Shown here: positions 8,565-17,217 of the stretch, piece after piece
Layout: every line of letters begins with the position of its first letter
Position numbering within the stretch: the stretch's first letter is position 1
Origin: Desulfobulbaceae bacterium
GTDB lineage: Bacteria > Desulfobacterota > Desulfobulbia > Desulfobulbales > Desulfocapsaceae
Reading direction: 5' to 3'
DNA: 64,000 bases
NCBI GenBank assembly: GCA_009773475.1
Contig: WSXV01000010.1
Coordinates: 1-64,000 of the forward strand
Program-made: the position numbers and the translations under genes
The notes under the pieces: model-generated
What the model saw: only the letters and a program-made list of their open reading frames with translations
What the model was told of the DNA's origin: nothing
Databases searched by the model: none

Positions 8565-9215
8565 TTAACGGCGAAAGTATTCATCAACTGCATCTTGTTG
8601 CGATCGAAAAACCAGATCGCCGGCGACTCCCTGAAAGACCAGACAGTCACCGGGGGTTTCATGGTTGATGACACTTACGCCCTGTGCTATGACTGATCCT
8701 TTGCGTACATGACTGGCACCGATTATCGCAGCATGAGGGTACATGATGACTCCCTCACCGATAACCGGGGCAATGCCATGATTTTTTCCCACCGTGGAGT
8801 TTTGATACAGGACGAGATAATTGCCATACGTTGCTTTGGCCAGCACAATGCCCACCGAGTGGCCGATAAAAAAAATGTCCGGCATCTCGATTTCGTAGAA
8901 ACAGTCGATGCCGTTAAGAGATTTGTTGAGGAAAAACACTTTGGTACAGATCCTTTTGTCGCCTTCTTTTCGCCACAGAGTATTGGCGAGAAAATAGAGG
9001 AAGATGGCGTATTGCGATGAATGTAGATAGTCAAATTCACCTGGTCGCCACATGCGCACCGCATTGATGCAGTTTTCAAGACGGGCGAGTGCTTCATCCA
9101 GGCAGGCATCCAGAATCGGTTTTGTCCCGGATTGCTCATCGGGAAAAAAATGTTCTAACTGGGTAGCCACATACGTGAGTAGTCCTTCACGGCTGGAGTG
9201 CAGCAACTTCAGCAT
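8565..9215 (-). CDS. Hexapeptide-repeat acyltransferase, serine acetyltransferase-like
   Basis: 216 residues. The N-terminal about 100 residues are helical as in CysE-type enzymes; the C-terminal half is a left-handed beta-helix (VGIVLAKATYGNYLVLYQNSTVGKN, then IGEGVIMYPHAAIIG and the conserved VINHETPGDCLV end). Such enzymes transfer acetyl from acetyl-CoA to an OH or amine. Being last in the sugar operon, overlapping the SDR gene by 7 nt, it more likely acylates the flagellin sugar than serine; this is contextual inference. The ATG is preceded by GGAGAA. Confidence 0.75.
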   Translation of the reverse strand: MLKLLHSSREGLLTYVATQLEHFFPDEQSGTKPILDACLDEALARLENCINAVRMWRPGEFDYLHSSQYAIFLYFLANTLWRKEGDKRICTKVFFLNKSLNGIDCFYEIEMPDIFFIGHSVGIVLAKATYGNYLVLYQNSTVGKNHGIAPVIGEGVIMYPHAAIIGASHVRKGSVIAQGVSVINHETPGDCLVFQGVAGDLVFRSQQDAVDEYFRR

Positions 9216-10036
9216 TGGTGGTTCTCCTCAATAATGGAAGTTATTTTGTTCAGCACCGATAAGGGATGCCAGTTGAATTCCCGCTGCATTTTTTCAATAC
9301 TGATTCTGGCCGGAGATGGGGATACATCGTTGCGAAGAGGGATGATTCGGCAGCCGCTTGCCAAGGATATAGTTGCAAACAGGGTTTCATTGTCGATGTT
9401 TTCACCGCCGGCTACATTGTAAACCCCTTCTTTTCCTCGCGTGGCGATCAGAACCAGGGCATCGAGTACGTCATCCAGATGGATATAATCCCTGGCGAAG
9501 GCCGGTGAGGAATCAACTTCCAGATAGGAAGGTTGATCTTTGATAATCTGTCGCAATAAGCCGGGCAGAAAACCGTCGTCATCGGTGTGATTGTTATAGA
9601 CGCAAGAGAGACGGGCGATACGGGCCCGCCCCTTGCCTGTTGTCAGACAGAGCGATTCGCCCAGAGCCTTTGAAAGATCATAGAGGTGTCGAGGATTGGT
9701 CGGGGTGAATACCAACGGCATTTCTTCACTTCCAAGTATCCCCGGTTGACTGTCGTAGAGGCGGGTCGAGGAAAGATAGACCAGCGATTCAAAGCGGCCG
9801 GTCCGCAGGATTCTGCTTAAGAGCGACACATGCGCCTCTATGGTGTCGAATGGGCGACGAAGATAGTCGGCGGTCAGGCCTGCGCAATAAAACACATGCC
9901 CCATCTCTCCCTGCTTCTCATAGTCTGCATGTCGGTCGGGAACATGACAGTTCCAGTTTGCGGCAAGCAGCCGGGCGGTAAGATGGCGGCCGATAAAACC
10001 TTGGCCGCCGATGATTGTGGCCTTTAATTGGTGCAT
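9209..10036 (-). CDS. NAD-dependent epimerase/dehydratase-type SDR (putative sugar ketoreductase)
   Basis: 275 residues from the ATG at 10036, which has GGAGAGG upstream; a TTG start 24 nt earlier is rejected. The Rossmann motif GGQGFIG is at residues 10-16 and the catalytic YDLSK follows a YLSST motif near residues 90-130. It belongs to the extended SDR superfamily. Within the operon the expected missing step is C4-ketoreduction of the CDP-4-keto-6-deoxyhexose, the step done by NovS in noviose synthesis, so that is the favoured role. Epimerase activity cannot be excluded from sequence. Confidence 0.75.
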   Translation of the reverse strand: MHQLKATIIGGQGFIGRHLTARLLAANWNCHVPDRHADYEKQGEMGHVFYCAGLTADYLRRPFDTIEAHVSLLSRILRTGRFESLVYLSSTRLYDSQPGILGSEEMPLVFTPTNPRHLYDLSKALGESLCLTTGKGRARIARLSCVYNNHTDDDGFLPGLLRQIIKDQPSYLEVDSSPAFARDYIHLDDVLDALVLIATRGKEGVYNVAGGENIDNETLFATISLASGCRIIPLRNDVSPSPARISIEKMQREFNWHPLSVLNKITSIIEENHQC

Positions 10037-10056
10037 TTCTTGCCTCTCCGTGAGAA

Positions 10057-11127
10057 TCAAAGACCGTCCGTGGGGTGATGTAGGGCCGGATCTTTATGGA
10101 GGAGCAGTTTAGGACTGACATTTTCAACAATTTTGTATCCTGGGCCGGCGAAAATTGCGACATCCTGCACAGCGACCATATTGAAACCATGGGGGGGGCC
10201 TTCCAGATAAACTTTGTCGGCGGGGATCAGTTCCACAGGTTTACCGGGCATTTCATAATGGGAATTAAAGTCTCGAATGGCGAAAATAGTGTAGCCTGCC
10301 TCAAGGAGCATTCTAAGAAGTTCGGTGTTTTCCAGGCCGTGCGACCAGTCGACATAGTCTTTGTGAACTTCAAAGATTATATGCGGTTTGAATTGTGCAA
10401 TCGTTTTTTCCGCTCCCCGCAATGTTCCCAGTTCCGCACCTTCGATATCAAGCTGGATCAGGCCGATTTCAAGGTTTGATTGATTCCGGTAGTCGTCGAT
10501 GGAGATCGTTTCAAAGCCGTCTTCGTCCGCATCAGCTTGAATTGCATTAGCAAATGAATCGAAACCATCAAGTTTTAGGCGGACACTGCTTTCCGACCAT
10601 AATCCCAGGGTGTTGATCCGGACGTTGTCGAGGTTGTTAATCTTGAAATTTTCCCTTAACATTGCTGCCTGATCGAGGTTTGGCTCGAAACAGTGGATGG
10701 ATCTTCCTGAGGTTTTGATGTTTTTGGCAACAAGGACCGCCTGATCACCGAAATAGGCTCCGCCGACGATCACATCGCCTTTGATGCCTGATGTCAGTCC
10801 AAGCAGCAGTTTTGTTGTTTGTGGTTCCCATACATGGGATGGATGTTCTTGAGGGGACATCAGGAAATCCCGGGCGATTTTGGTTCGGAATAGAATCCTG
10901 AATCGGGTGCCGTCAGAGAGCGATTTTTCATAGACGTCCTTTTCATCATGCAGGGCATCAACAATGGGCCCGGTTATTTCATCGCGCACGGAACCGTCGA
11001 AAATCAGATCTTGTTCTGCGTCCCTCAAAAAAAACATCAATTGTTTGCGGAGAGATTCATTTCTACCCAGCATATATAATGCATTTTGCAGGCGCTTTCC
11101 ATCCAGGTCGCGAGGATCATTTGCCAT
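10057..11127 (-). CDS. FkbM family SAM-dependent methyltransferase
   Basis: 356 residues. The C-terminal two thirds carry the FkbM fold: GDVIVGGAYFGDQA (the SAM-binding glycine region, about residues 115-128), the FEPNLDQAAMLREN acidic loop, and IQLDIEGAELGTLRGAE, the family hallmark. FkbM enzymes O-methylate sugars or polyketides. The first about 90 residues are a helical extension. It sits inside the flagellin sugar operon, so O-methylation of the glycan is likely. The gene is separated by about 60 nt from the upstream C-methyltransferase; AGGTGA precedes the ATG. Confidence 0.85.
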   Translation of the reverse strand: MANDPRDLDGKRLQNALYMLGRNESLRKQLMFFLRDAEQDLIFDGSVRDEITGPIVDALHDEKDVYEKSLSDGTRFRILFRTKIARDFLMSPQEHPSHVWEPQTTKLLLGLTSGIKGDVIVGGAYFGDQAVLVAKNIKTSGRSIHCFEPNLDQAAMLRENFKINNLDNVRINTLGLWSESSVRLKLDGFDSFANAIQADADEDGFETISIDDYRNQSNLEIGLIQLDIEGAELGTLRGAEKTIAQFKPHIIFEVHKDYVDWSHGLENTELLRMLLEAGYTIFAIRDFNSHYEMPGKPVELIPADKVYLEGPPHGFNMVAVQDVAIFAGPGYKIVENVSPKLLLHKDPALHHPTDGL

Positions 11128-11188
11128 ATAATCACCTTCTGTAGAGTTTGCTTGATGAGTCAGTCTGTGAAAAGTTGTTGAAGTTGTC

Positions 11189-12415
11189 TTACTGAATCTT
11201 TAGTTGTGGCACCGCCGTCACAAATTGTCCGCCCCATTCTTTGATATAGCTTAATTGCTGCATTACTTCACCACACAGATTCCAGGGCAGGATAAGTACC
11301 CGGTCCGGCTTGTTTTGCCGTAGATGGGCCTCGTCAACAATGGGAATCCTGCTGCCGGGCATGAATTTCCCCTGTTTGGCCGGGTTGCGATCAACCACAT
11401 ACCTTACCAGATCAGGACGAACTCCGGCGAAGTTGAGCAAGGTATTGCCCTTGGCCGCCGCGCCATAGGCGGCGACGGATAAACCCTGGCGTCCGGCCTC
11501 GATCAAGAAGAGGAGCAGATCGTTCTTGACCTGCTCGGCCTTTTCTTGCAGACCGGCATAAAAATCAGCCCCGGTCATTCCGGCAGCATTTTCTTCCTGA
11601 AGGAGATTTGCCACCCGGTCACTCTGTTCATGTTTCCCAAGGTCGGCCCGCTGAGCGTAGACTCTCAGGCTGCCGCCATGGGTGGGCAAATGTTCCACGT
11701 CAAAGATCTGCATTCCCTGACTGGACAAGATGGTTTCCACTGAAATGAGTGACAGGTAGGAATAGTGTTCGTGGTAGACGGTATCAAACTGATTTTCCCG
11801 CACCAGTTTCAGGAGATGGGGAAATTCAAAAGTGGCCACGCCCTGGGGCTTCAGCAGGATTGTAAACCCTCGCACAAAATCATTGATATCTGGGACATGG
11901 GCGAGGACATTGTTTGCCGCGATCAGATCGGCTGCATGTCCTTCCTGAACAAGGGATTGAGCCAGTTTTACACCAAAGAAATCCTCGATGATCTCCAGCC
12001 CTTTTTTTCGGGCCGCTCTGGCCGTCCCGGCAGTGGGTTCAATGCCCAGACAGGGGATTCCGGCCTGTTGAACAAATTGCAGGAGATAGCCGTCGTTGGC
12101 GGCGATCTCCACCACCGTGCTCTGCGCTCCCAGGCCAAATCTTTTCACCATGGCGTGGACGTACTGGTGCGCATGTTTGAGCCAGGTATCGGAAAAGGAG
12201 CTGAAATAGGCGTAATCAGCGGCAAAGAGGGCATCCGCACGGGAAAAATCCTCGGTTTGCACCAGCCAGCATTGTTCACACACCATCACTCGCAGGGGAA
12301 ACCACTGCTCTGGGGCATGCAGGGTGTCCAATGTGAGATAGGCGTTGGATGGCGGCGCCGAACCCAGATCAAGAAAAGGCCGTTGCAGCGCGGCCCCGCA
12401 ATGGCGGCAGTTCAA
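11189..12415 (-). CDS. Sugar C-methyltransferase (TylC3/NovU-like)
   Basis: 408 residues with the three-part layout of nucleotide-sugar C-methyltransferases: an N-terminal zinc-binding module with CxxC pairs (CRHCGAAL near residue 3 and CEQCWLV near 46), a central SAM-binding Rossmann domain (VVEIAANDGYLLQF, about 100-113) and a C-terminal domain. The YHEHYSYLSLISV motif (about residues 214-226) includes the catalytic HEH region of this family. These enzymes add methyl to C3 or C5 of a 4-keto-6-deoxysugar. Its start overlaps the epimerase stop by 4 nt (ATGA), indicating translational coupling. Confidence 0.88.
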   Translation of the reverse strand: MNCRHCGAALQRPFLDLGSAPPSNAYLTLDTLHAPEQWFPLRVMVCEQCWLVQTEDFSRADALFAADYAYFSSFSDTWLKHAHQYVHAMVKRFGLGAQSTVVEIAANDGYLLQFVQQAGIPCLGIEPTAGTARAARKKGLEIIEDFFGVKLAQSLVQEGHAADLIAANNVLAHVPDINDFVRGFTILLKPQGVATFEFPHLLKLVRENQFDTVYHEHYSYLSLISVETILSSQGMQIFDVEHLPTHGGSLRVYAQRADLGKHEQSDRVANLLQEENAAGMTGADFYAGLQEKAEQVKNDLLLFLIEAGRQGLSVAAYGAAAKGNTLLNFAGVRPDLVRYVVDRNPAKQGKFMPGSRIPIVDEAHLRQNKPDRVLILPWNLCGEVMQQLSYIKEWGGQFVTAVPQLKIQ

Positions 12416-12972
12416 GGACAGACTCCTTTAAAACCAAGAGAGATGAAGGGATGGGACTGATCCCGCTCCGATATCTCCGTTACCGGGAGCGGCCAATCAA
12501 TGGCCAGTTTTGGATCCCGAGGATTCAGGCCACCTTCCGATCCGGCGGCATAGGCCGCCGAGTGGCAGTAGAGCAGTTCTACGTCATCGCTCAGGGTTTG
12601 AAAGCCATGAGCGCAACCCACCGGGATCAGCAGGGCCAAACCGTTTTCAGCGGACAGGCAGGCTCCATGCCAATGAAGAAAGGTGGGAGATCCAGGCCTG
12701 AGGTCAACAGCCACATCCCAGACTTCACCGCGCAGACAGCTGACCAGCTTTATCTCGCAATGGGGCAGGTGTTGAAAATGCATGCCCCGTATTGTACCTT
12801 TGCGGATGGTGGCCGTGTGATTGATCTGGGCGATTGGTTTATTCCAGCCAAAGGCGGCCAATTCTTCAGCACAGAACAGCCGGGACAGAAAGCCCCGGGA
12901 GTCGGCCAGTTTTTGCCGTTGCAGCTCCAACAAACCGGTCAAAGGCGTTTTGGTGATCAGAAAACGGTTCAT
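12412..12972 (-). CDS. RmlC/RfbC-type nucleotide-sugar 3,5-epimerase
   Basis: 186 residues, the usual length of dTDP-4-dehydrorhamnose 3,5-epimerase family cupins. Conserved features are the DSRGFLSRLF opening, the catalytic-His region RGMHFQ (about residues 64-69), and the CAHGFQTL strand with the family His. Next to CDP-glucose genes it most likely epimerises CDP-4-keto-6-deoxyglucose at C3 and/or C5, as NovW does on the dTDP sugar. It overlaps rfbG by 4 nt upstream and the C-methyltransferase gene by 4 nt downstream. Confidence 0.88.
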   Translation of the reverse strand: MNRFLITKTPLTGLLELQRQKLADSRGFLSRLFCAEELAAFGWNKPIAQINHTATIRKGTIRGMHFQHLPHCEIKLVSCLRGEVWDVAVDLRPGSPTFLHWHGACLSAENGLALLIPVGCAHGFQTLSDDVELLYCHSAAYAAGSEGGLNPRDPKLAIDWPLPVTEISERDQSHPFISLGFKGVCP

Positions 12973-14027
12973 GATTGGCCCTCAAACTCGGTAATTTCCG
13001 ACAAACAGAGGGTTTGCGGGTCATCCCCCCGGCTTTGCCGGCTGGACCAGCGCATCGTTCGTGCAATGGCCTCTTCCAGTGACCATTTTGGCGCTACACC
13101 CAAAGTCGTTCTGGCCTTGGCGATTTCCAAGGCCAGCCAACCGGCTTCATGCGGCCCTTCACTGCCGTCACCCCAAACGACCTGACCCCGGCCGTAGCTT
13201 GCGCGCGCCAGTTCGATGACTTCCCGAACCGTTGCGGCACTGCTTGTTTCCGGGCCGAAATTATAGGCCCCGGCCAGATCGGGTGTGCGCCAGAGTTTTT
13301 CGGCGAGGAGCAGATACGCTGCCAGTGGTTCAAGCACATGCTGCCAGGGGCGGATGGCCTGTGGGCGACGTACTTCCAGTGGGGTTCCCGACTCCCAGGT
13401 CCGCACGGCGTCAGGGATCAGGCGGTCTGCCGACCAGTCGCCGCCGCCGATGACATTGCCGGCCCGGGCAGTGGCCACGGCCACACCCTGTTTGCCGAGA
13501 AAGGCGTCACGGTAGCTGGCGGTCACAATCTCGGCGGCGGCCTTGCTGGCACTGTAGGGGTCATGACCGCCCAAGGTGTCTTCTTCCCGGTAAGGATAGG
13601 GCCATTCCTGATTTTTATAAACCTTGTCTGTGGTGATGATGACTGCCACTTTGACGCTGTCAATCCCGCGCAGGGCATCAAGCACATGGGCGGTGCCCAT
13701 GATGTTGGTGGCAAGTGTCGCCAGGGGTTGGTGATAACTGGTGCGGACCAGGGCCTGAGCGGCTAGATGAAAAACAATGTCGGGGGCGGCCTCTTTGATA
13801 ATCCCGGCAAGCTGCTCCGCGTCTCTGATATCTGCGTATCGGCTGTCGATCAGTTCACTCACCCTGGCCAGAGAGAAGAGATTGGGGGTGGTAGCGGGCG
13901 GCAGGGACACCCCGGTTACTTTGGCGCCAAGACGGGAGAGCCACAAGGCCAGCCAACTGCCCTTGAATCCGGTGTGGCCGGTGAGCAGTACCCGCTTGTT
14001 TGCCCAGAATGATCTGTCCGGATTCAT
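12969..14027 (-). CDS. rfbG: CDP-glucose 4,6-dehydratase
   Basis: 352 residues from the ATG at 14027, which overlaps the rfbF stop as TAATG; an ATG 15 nt upstream is less likely because the family begins near the NPDRSFW segment. GHTGFKGSWLALWLS (residues 17-31) is the characteristic NAD-binding start of CDP-glucose dehydratases; ITTDKVYKN and YSASKAAAE carry the catalytic Thr/Asp/Lys and Tyr/Lys. The enzyme converts CDP-glucose to CDP-4-keto-6-deoxyglucose in the cytoplasm. No RfbH-type C3 dehydrase is nearby, so the product is not expected to be a 3,6-dideoxyhexose. Confidence 0.95.
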   Translation of the reverse strand: MNPDRSFWANKRVLLTGHTGFKGSWLALWLSRLGAKVTGVSLPPATTPNLFSLARVSELIDSRYADIRDAEQLAGIIKEAAPDIVFHLAAQALVRTSYHQPLATLATNIMGTAHVLDALRGIDSVKVAVIITTDKVYKNQEWPYPYREEDTLGGHDPYSASKAAAEIVTASYRDAFLGKQGVAVATARAGNVIGGGDWSADRLIPDAVRTWESGTPLEVRRPQAIRPWQHVLEPLAAYLLLAEKLWRTPDLAGAYNFGPETSSAATVREVIELARASYGRGQVVWGDGSEGPHEAGWLALEIAKARTTLGVAPKWSLEEAIARTMRWSSRQSRGDDPQTLCLSEITEFEGQS

Positions 14028-14797
14028 TACCACACCTTCCATGGGGCCTTACCGCTTTGCCATAGATCTTCCAGCATGTTTTTCTCGCGCAGGGTATCCA
14101 TCGGCTGCCAGAAGCCATCGTGCTCAAAGGCCATCAGCTCACCATCGGCGGCAAGGCCGGTCAGTGGTTCAAGCTCCCAACTGGTTGTGTCGTCGGTGAT
14201 TCGATCCAAACATCCCGGAGAGAGCACAAAAAAACCGCCATTGATCAGGCCGCCGTCGCCGCGTGGTTTTTCGGTAAATCCCTGAACCCGATCTCCGGCG
14301 ATGGCCAGGGCGCCATAACGACCGGGAGGTTGCACCGCCGTCACCGTCGCCAGTTTTTTATGGGAGCGATGGAAGGCAATAGCCGCCGAGATATCGACAT
14401 CGGCAACACCGTCACCGTAGGTAAAGCAGAAGGCCTTGTCATGTTGTATGTATTCGGCCACCCGCCGCAGACGGCCGCCGGTCATGGTCTCCTCGCCGGT
14501 GTCGACAAGGGTTACTCGCCATGGTTCGGCGTGACGTTGATGGACCTCCATGTTGTTGTTGGCCATATCAAAGGTGACATCGGACATATGGAGGAAATAA
14601 TTGGCGAAGTACTCTTTGATGACATACCCTTTATAGCCGCAGCAGATCACGAATTCGTTGACTCCGTGCGCTGAGTAGAGCTTCATGATATGCCAGAGAA
14701 TGGGCTTGCCGCCGATCTCGATCATGGGCTTGGGTTTGAGATGGGTCTCTTCACTGATCCGGGTGCCTAAGCCCCCTGCCAGAATGACGGCTTTCAT
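14027..14797 (-). CDS. rfbF: Glucose-1-phosphate cytidylyltransferase
   Basis: 256 residues, standard for Rfb[21 protein letters not shown] at residues 6-25 is the nucleotidyltransferase signature in its cytidylyltransferase form; [14 protein letters not shown] is the metal-binding region. It makes CDP-glucose from CTP and glucose-1-phosphate, the first committed step of the local sugar pathway. Its ATG overlaps the stop of the upstream glycosyltransferase gene by 4 nt and its stop overlaps rfbG, so glycosyltransferase and donor synthesis are translationally linked. Confidence 0.96.
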   Translation of the reverse strand: MKAVILAGGLGTRISEETHLKPKPMIEIGGKPILWHIMKLYSAHGVNEFVICCGYKGYVIKEYFANYFLHMSDVTFDMANNNMEVHQRHAEPWRVTLVDTGEETMTGGRLRRVAEYIQHDKAFCFTYGDGVADVDISAAIAFHRSHKKLATVTAVQPPGRYGALAIAGDRVQGFTEKPRGDGGLINGGFFVLSPGCLDRITDDTTSWELEPLTGLAADGELMAFEHDGFWQPMDTLREKNMLEDLWQSGKAPWKVW

Positions 14798-17217
14798 TGT
14801 TGTTCCTCACACCATTTTGTAAACATTGCTCTATATGCCTCTTCTACCTTACGGGTAAAACCGGGTTCATCCATGAGTGGACTTTGTTCCATTTCTTGGC
14901 GGAGATCGGCACGAATGGTGGTAAGTTTTAGAAGATCGCCAGCAAGTGCTACCGTTTTTTCAATATATTCCTCTTCTGTCTGCGCGATCCATTCCGGGTG
15001 GCCAATAGCTTCAAGGATGGAGCTACCAAGGCGGCCGACACTGGGGCGGTCGGCAAGCGTGATGAAAGGTACGCCCATATAGAGGGACTCAATAAGTGTA
15101 GTCCCTGAATTGTGGGGGAAACAGTCAAGTCCGATGTCTATACTTCGCAGGACATCCCATGGAGGACTGGTGTAGCCGATTTTTAGACGATTTCGCTCAA
15201 TCCCATGGTCGGAGAATTTTGCCGATAATATCTCCTGCATAGAAGAATCTTTGAAACTACCACTGTTTATTACCAGTATGGATTCCGGTATCTGTTTGAG
15301 TATCTCCGCCCAGACCCGAATCGTTCGATGATTGATACGAACCACCCTGCTTAAACATCCGAAGGTGATGTGGCCGCGTTCCATGGCTGGTAATAAATTT
15401 ACAGGCCCCATGCCTTCTGTGGGGCGATAGGCAAGACAAGGTGTCTCTAAATGCCATGGGGTTTCTGAAAACAAATCTTCGCTTCCCGCAGGAACACAGG
15501 CATTGTCGGCAAGGTAATAGTCAATAGCTGTCAAGCCGGTGGTATAGCCAAAATCGAGCCAGTGCAGGGAGACCGGCGCCGGTTTGCGTGCAAAGACCAG
15601 AAGGCGGTTACCGCCGGTGTGACCGGCAATATCAACCAGAATGTCAATGCCATCGGTACGGATGCGCTGTGCCATGTCGTTATCGGTCATCCCTTTAGTT
15701 GGTATCCAGTGATCCATATAGGAACGGTATCGGTCAGTGTCCGCATCTTCTTTATTAAGTTCGGCATAGGCGTAGAGCTCAAACATATCTTTGTTGTGAA
15801 GGGACAGTAATGGTTCGAGAAAGTTACGGACAGGGTGCCGGCAGAACTGGGGTGACACATAGCCTATTCTCAGGCGGCGGCCTTTGGCTTGAGTGTTGTT
15901 ATGTGGTTTCCATTGGGAACGGAGGGGCAGGCCAAAGTGTTCGTCAAATCTGAGATATTCTTGAAATATTTCCTTTCCTGTCTTGTCGGGATGGTTATTC
16001 AGGAGGAAGAGGAGATTGCTATATGCCTCTGTAACATCTGGATTCGAGGTAAGAATATTACGGAAAATGATCTCTGATTCATCAAGACGACCCTGCTCCT
16101 GCAGGATATTCCCCAGATTGTTATAGGCCATCTTGTTGTCAGGATATGCGTGGAGCACGGCGCGATAGCTTTTTTCGGCCTCGATAATCCTGCCCTGTGC
16201 CCTAGCGCTGTTTCCTAAATTGATCAAGGCCTCGGGGTAATCGGGTTTGAGTCTTAGGGCTTGAGTGAAGCAGTCTTTGGCCTCACTGTGTCGATCCTGG
16301 CCGGCAACGGCGATGCCAAGATCGTAAAAGGCCTCGGCATTGTCTGGTTCCATTGCCAGTACTTGCCGGCAGTAAAACTCGGAGTCTGCATGTTTGTATT
16401 GATGGGAGAGTGTTCTGGCAAGATTATGTGATACGGCGAGAGAGAAAGGGCTTATCGCCAAGGCCGTCCTGTAAGCTGTTTCCGCTTCATCATAACGCAT
16501 TTGCTCGTTGAAAAGACCACCCAGTGAATTGTAAGCTTCTGCATAATCCGGCTTCAGGGTAAGTGCCTGGCGGCAGGCGGCCTCGGCCTCATCTTGTCTG
16601 TCAGTGGCTTGCAGGGTGAGGCCCAAGCCACAATATGCCTCCGCAAAAGATGGATTTAATACCAATGCCTGACGATAACATATTTCTGCTTCAGAAAAGG
16701 ATTTCCTGTCATGGAGAATGAGGCCAAGGTTCGCAAGGTATTCCGTGGAATTTGGCTGTAGCTTCAGGGCTCGTCGGCAACTCTGTTCGGCGGCGGCTAG
16801 ATTGTTTTGTGACCTCAAGGCGATACTCAAGGTATTGTGGGCATCGGCGTAATCTGGTTGCATGGTCAATGTTCGCCGGCTGTACTTTTCGGCATCAACA
16901 TATCTTCCCAGATCGCAGAGGAGAGTGGCGATGTTACGCAGACAGATATAATCTTCCGGCATAACGATACTTGCCTGTTTCATTGCTGATAAGGCCTCGT
17001 CGAATGCGCCCTGTTGTCTGCGGATGGCGCCCAGCACTTTCCAAGCGAGATTGTGTCGCGGAAAATGCCTGATCAGTGATTGAACGACGGATTCAGCCTC
17101 GCTAATATCCCCTTGCTGGAAAAGAGCGATCAGTCTGCTTGTCTCTTCGGGGGGCGGGGAGATGGTTTTGTTTCTGCCCCCTGTTTGTCGCTTTGATTTG
17201 TTTCTTTGGATTCTCAT
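14794..17217 (-). CDS. TPR plus GT41 (SPINDLY/OGT-like) glycosyltransferase, single module
   Basis: 807 residues from the ATG at 17217, which overlaps the stop of the giant upstream gene (ATGA). Residues about 1-30 are basic; about 35-400 are tandem TPRs (NLG/AEAY pattern every 34 residues); about 430-800 form a GT41 catalytic region with [42 protein letters not shown] and [18 protein letters not shown]. It is the fifth module of a series, closely related to the four in the preceding protein. Probable role: O-glycosylation of flagellin in the cytoplasm before export, inferred from family and position. The residue aligning with human OGT Lys842 is Arg ([14 protein letters not shown]). Confidence 0.9.
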   Translation of the reverse strand: MRIQRNKSKRQTGGRNKTISPPPEETSRLIALFQQGDISEAESVVQSLIRHFPRHNLAWKVLGAIRRQQGAFDEALSAMKQASIVMPEDYICLRNIATLLCDLGRYVDAEKYSRRTLTMQPDYADAHNTLSIALRSQNNLAAAEQSCRRALKLQPNSTEYLANLGLILHDRKSFSEAEICYRQALVLNPSFAEAYCGLGLTLQATDRQDEAEAACRQALTLKPDYAEAYNSLGGLFNEQMRYDEAETAYRTALAISPFSLAVSHNLARTLSHQYKHADSEFYCRQVLAMEPDNAEAFYDLGIAVAGQDRHSEAKDCFTQALRLKPDYPEALINLGNSARAQGRIIEAEKSYRAVLHAYPDNKMAYNNLGNILQEQGRLDESEIIFRNILTSNPDVTEAYSNLLFLLNNHPDKTGKEIFQEYLRFDEHFGLPLRSQWKPHNNTQAKGRRLRIGYVSPQFCRHPVRNFLEPLLSLHNKDMFELYAYAELNKEDADTDRYRSYMDHWIPTKGMTDNDMAQRIRTDGIDILVDIAGHTGGNRLLVFARKPAPVSLHWLDFGYTTGLTAIDYYLADNACVPAGSEDLFSETPWHLETPCLAYRPTEGMGPVNLLPAMERGHITFGCLSRVVRINHRTIRVWAEILKQIPESILVINSGSFKDSSMQEILSAKFSDHGIERNRLKIGYTSPPWDVLRSIDIGLDCFPHNSGTTLIESLYMGVPFITLADRPSVGRLGSSILEAIGHPEWIAQTEEEYIEKTVALAGDLLKLTTIRADLRQEMEQSPLMDEPGFTRKVEEAYRAMFTKWCEEQQ

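Noticed and set aside
8456-8674. Frameshifted C-terminal extension of the acyltransferase
   Set aside because: The in-frame protein already ends with the usual family tail (DEYFRR), and the other frame shows no similarity.
8857-8868. GCCGATAA-like sequence on the plus strand
   Set aside because: It is inside the acyltransferase coding sequence and has no TAAA box at the right distance, and no plus-strand gene follows.
12349-13185. 278-residue plus-strand ORF
   Set aside because: It lies antisense to rfbG and the epimerase, which have clear family motifs; a GC-skewed shadow frame.
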